From JADKCL01 sp031415375 (GTDB lineage: Bacteria > Bacteroidota > Bacteroidia > J057 > JADKCL01), in assembly GCA_031415375.1 (NCBI GenBank), contig JANORP010000171.1, forward strand, positions 1-16,558: a stretch of DNA of 16,558 bases, given 5' to 3'. The position numbers and the translations under genes were made by a program. Below, piece by piece: positions 16,197-16,558 of this stretch. The notes beneath the pieces are model-generated. The model ran no database searches, was not told the DNA's origin, and saw only the letters and a program-made list of their open reading frames with translations. How positions within the stretch are numbered: position 1 is the stretch's first letter; every line of letters begins with the position of its first letter.

Positions 16197-16292
16197 ATGA
16201 ATAGAAAAGTCACCGCCTTTACTTTGTATGCATTTACATGCACGATTTCATTACCTGATCGCCACATTTTGGCTATGCCTAACAAGCAATAG
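16197..16292 (+). CDS. Possible short leader ORF overlapping the sensor start
   Basis: ATG 16197 follows a purine-rich TGGAGA, the most Shine-Dalgarno-like sequence seen before any start here. It encodes 31 residues (MNRKVTAFTLYAFTC and so on) before a TAG at 16290. It overlaps the first 65 bases of the sensor gene in a different frame. It could be a translational leader, or noise. No protein family is recognised. Confidence 0.2.
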   Translation: MNRKVTAFTLYAFTCTISLPDRHILAMPNKQ

Positions 16293-16558
16293 CCTTGAGG
16301 CTCAGCAGTCCTATATTTACAATGCCCAAACGGTCGGCATCAAGGATGGCCTACCCAACCGCAGCATCTATGATATCGTGCAAGATCAGGCGGGCTATCT
16401 GTGGCTGAGTTGCACAAGTGGCATCATTCGTTACGACGGCTATCACTGGAAAACGTTTCCGAGCGCGATTTTACACACACAAGATGGTGTAGTGCCAGAG
16501 ATTGCTTTGGGTCCAGCCGATCGACTCTATTATATGGTCATCGACGTGGGCGGCAACG
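16228..16558 (+). CDS. Exported two-component regulator propeller sensor, N-terminal part only
   Basis: The frame starts at ATG 16228 and is open for 110 codons to the window edge; an in-frame TGA at 16198 limits upstream extension. Residues 1 to about 26 form a signal peptide with hydrophobic core YLIATFWLCLTS and a likely cleavage after SLEA. Residues 38-77 match one regulator-propeller (Reg_prop) blade: DGLPNRSIYDIVQDQAGYLW followed by GIIRYDGYHWKTF. In this family a set of such blades forms a periplasmic beta-propeller sensor, usually followed by a Y_Y_Y domain, a membrane helix and a cytoplasmic output module (histidine kinase, LuxR, LytTR or diguanylate cyclase). The output module is beyond the window, so the signalling class cannot be told. 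The N-terminus is His-rich for a signal peptide. Confidence 0.85.
   Translation, partial: MHLHARFHYLIATFWLCLTSNSLEAQQSYIYNAQTVGIKDGLPNRSIYDIVQDQAGYLWLSCTSGIIRYDGYHWKTFPSAILHTQDGVVPEIALGPADRLYYMVIDVGGN

Larger units (their letters stand above)
15802..16227. other. Regulatory spacer before the sensor gene
   Basis: This 426-base spacer has no credible gene apart from a possible short leader ORF at its end. It contains two hairpins near the preceding gene, a 10-base direct repeat ATGTAGGGCA (15876-15885 and 15989-15998), the 36-base near-palindrome, and a candidate promoter at 16135-16164. Confidence 0.6.

Overview
The window reads as a chromosomal stretch from a member of the phylum Bacteroidota, probably a Saprospiraceae-like or related marine/environmental lineage (the lineage is inference). 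The evidence is two proteins with type IX secretion (T9SS) C-terminal sorting domains, a two-component-regulator-propeller protein, and an exact Bacteroidota-type promoter (TTG, 20 bases, TAnnTTTG). Clear Shine-Dalgarno sequences are absent from most starts. No tRNA, rRNA, CRISPR array or insertion sequence is visible.

Layout, left to right. (1) Positions 1-3031, minus strand: the first 1010 residues of a very large protein that runs off the left edge. It has a low-complexity N-terminus, a charged coiled coil, and a hydrophobic helical module like that of large polymorphic-toxin or contractile-injection-associated (DUF4157-type) proteins. Its C-terminus, where any toxin domain would lie, is outside the window. 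(2) 3032-3464: a divergent spacer with five tandem heptamers. (3) 3465-5443, plus strand: a pcaF-type thiolase and truA, two bases apart. (4) 5444-5865: a spacer with one doubtful minus-strand ORF. (5) 5866-10941: a 1691-residue secreted Cys-containing beta-sandwich protein with a T9SS sorting domain. (6) 10942-11263: a convergent spacer with a long hairpin. (7) 11264-12985, minus: an exported, probably HEAT-like helical protein of unknown function, whose promoter is very well preserved and overlaps a perfect inverted repeat. (8) 13441-15801, plus: a 786-residue choice-of-anchor-B/LVIVD protein with carboxypeptidase-regulatory-like domains and a T9SS tail, followed by a strong hairpin terminator. 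(9) 15802-16227: a spacer with a 36-base near-palindrome. (10) 16228 to the right edge: the N-terminus of an exported propeller sensor.

The genes do not form one obvious pathway. The thiolase and truA look like a housekeeping pair. The rest is surface, secretion and sensing biology: a probable injected or polymorphic toxin, two T9SS cargo proteins, a periplasmic unknown and a sensor. The least explained signals are the unfinished left-edge toxin-like gene, the operator-like repeat on the 12985 promoter, and the 36-base palindrome upstream of the sensor.
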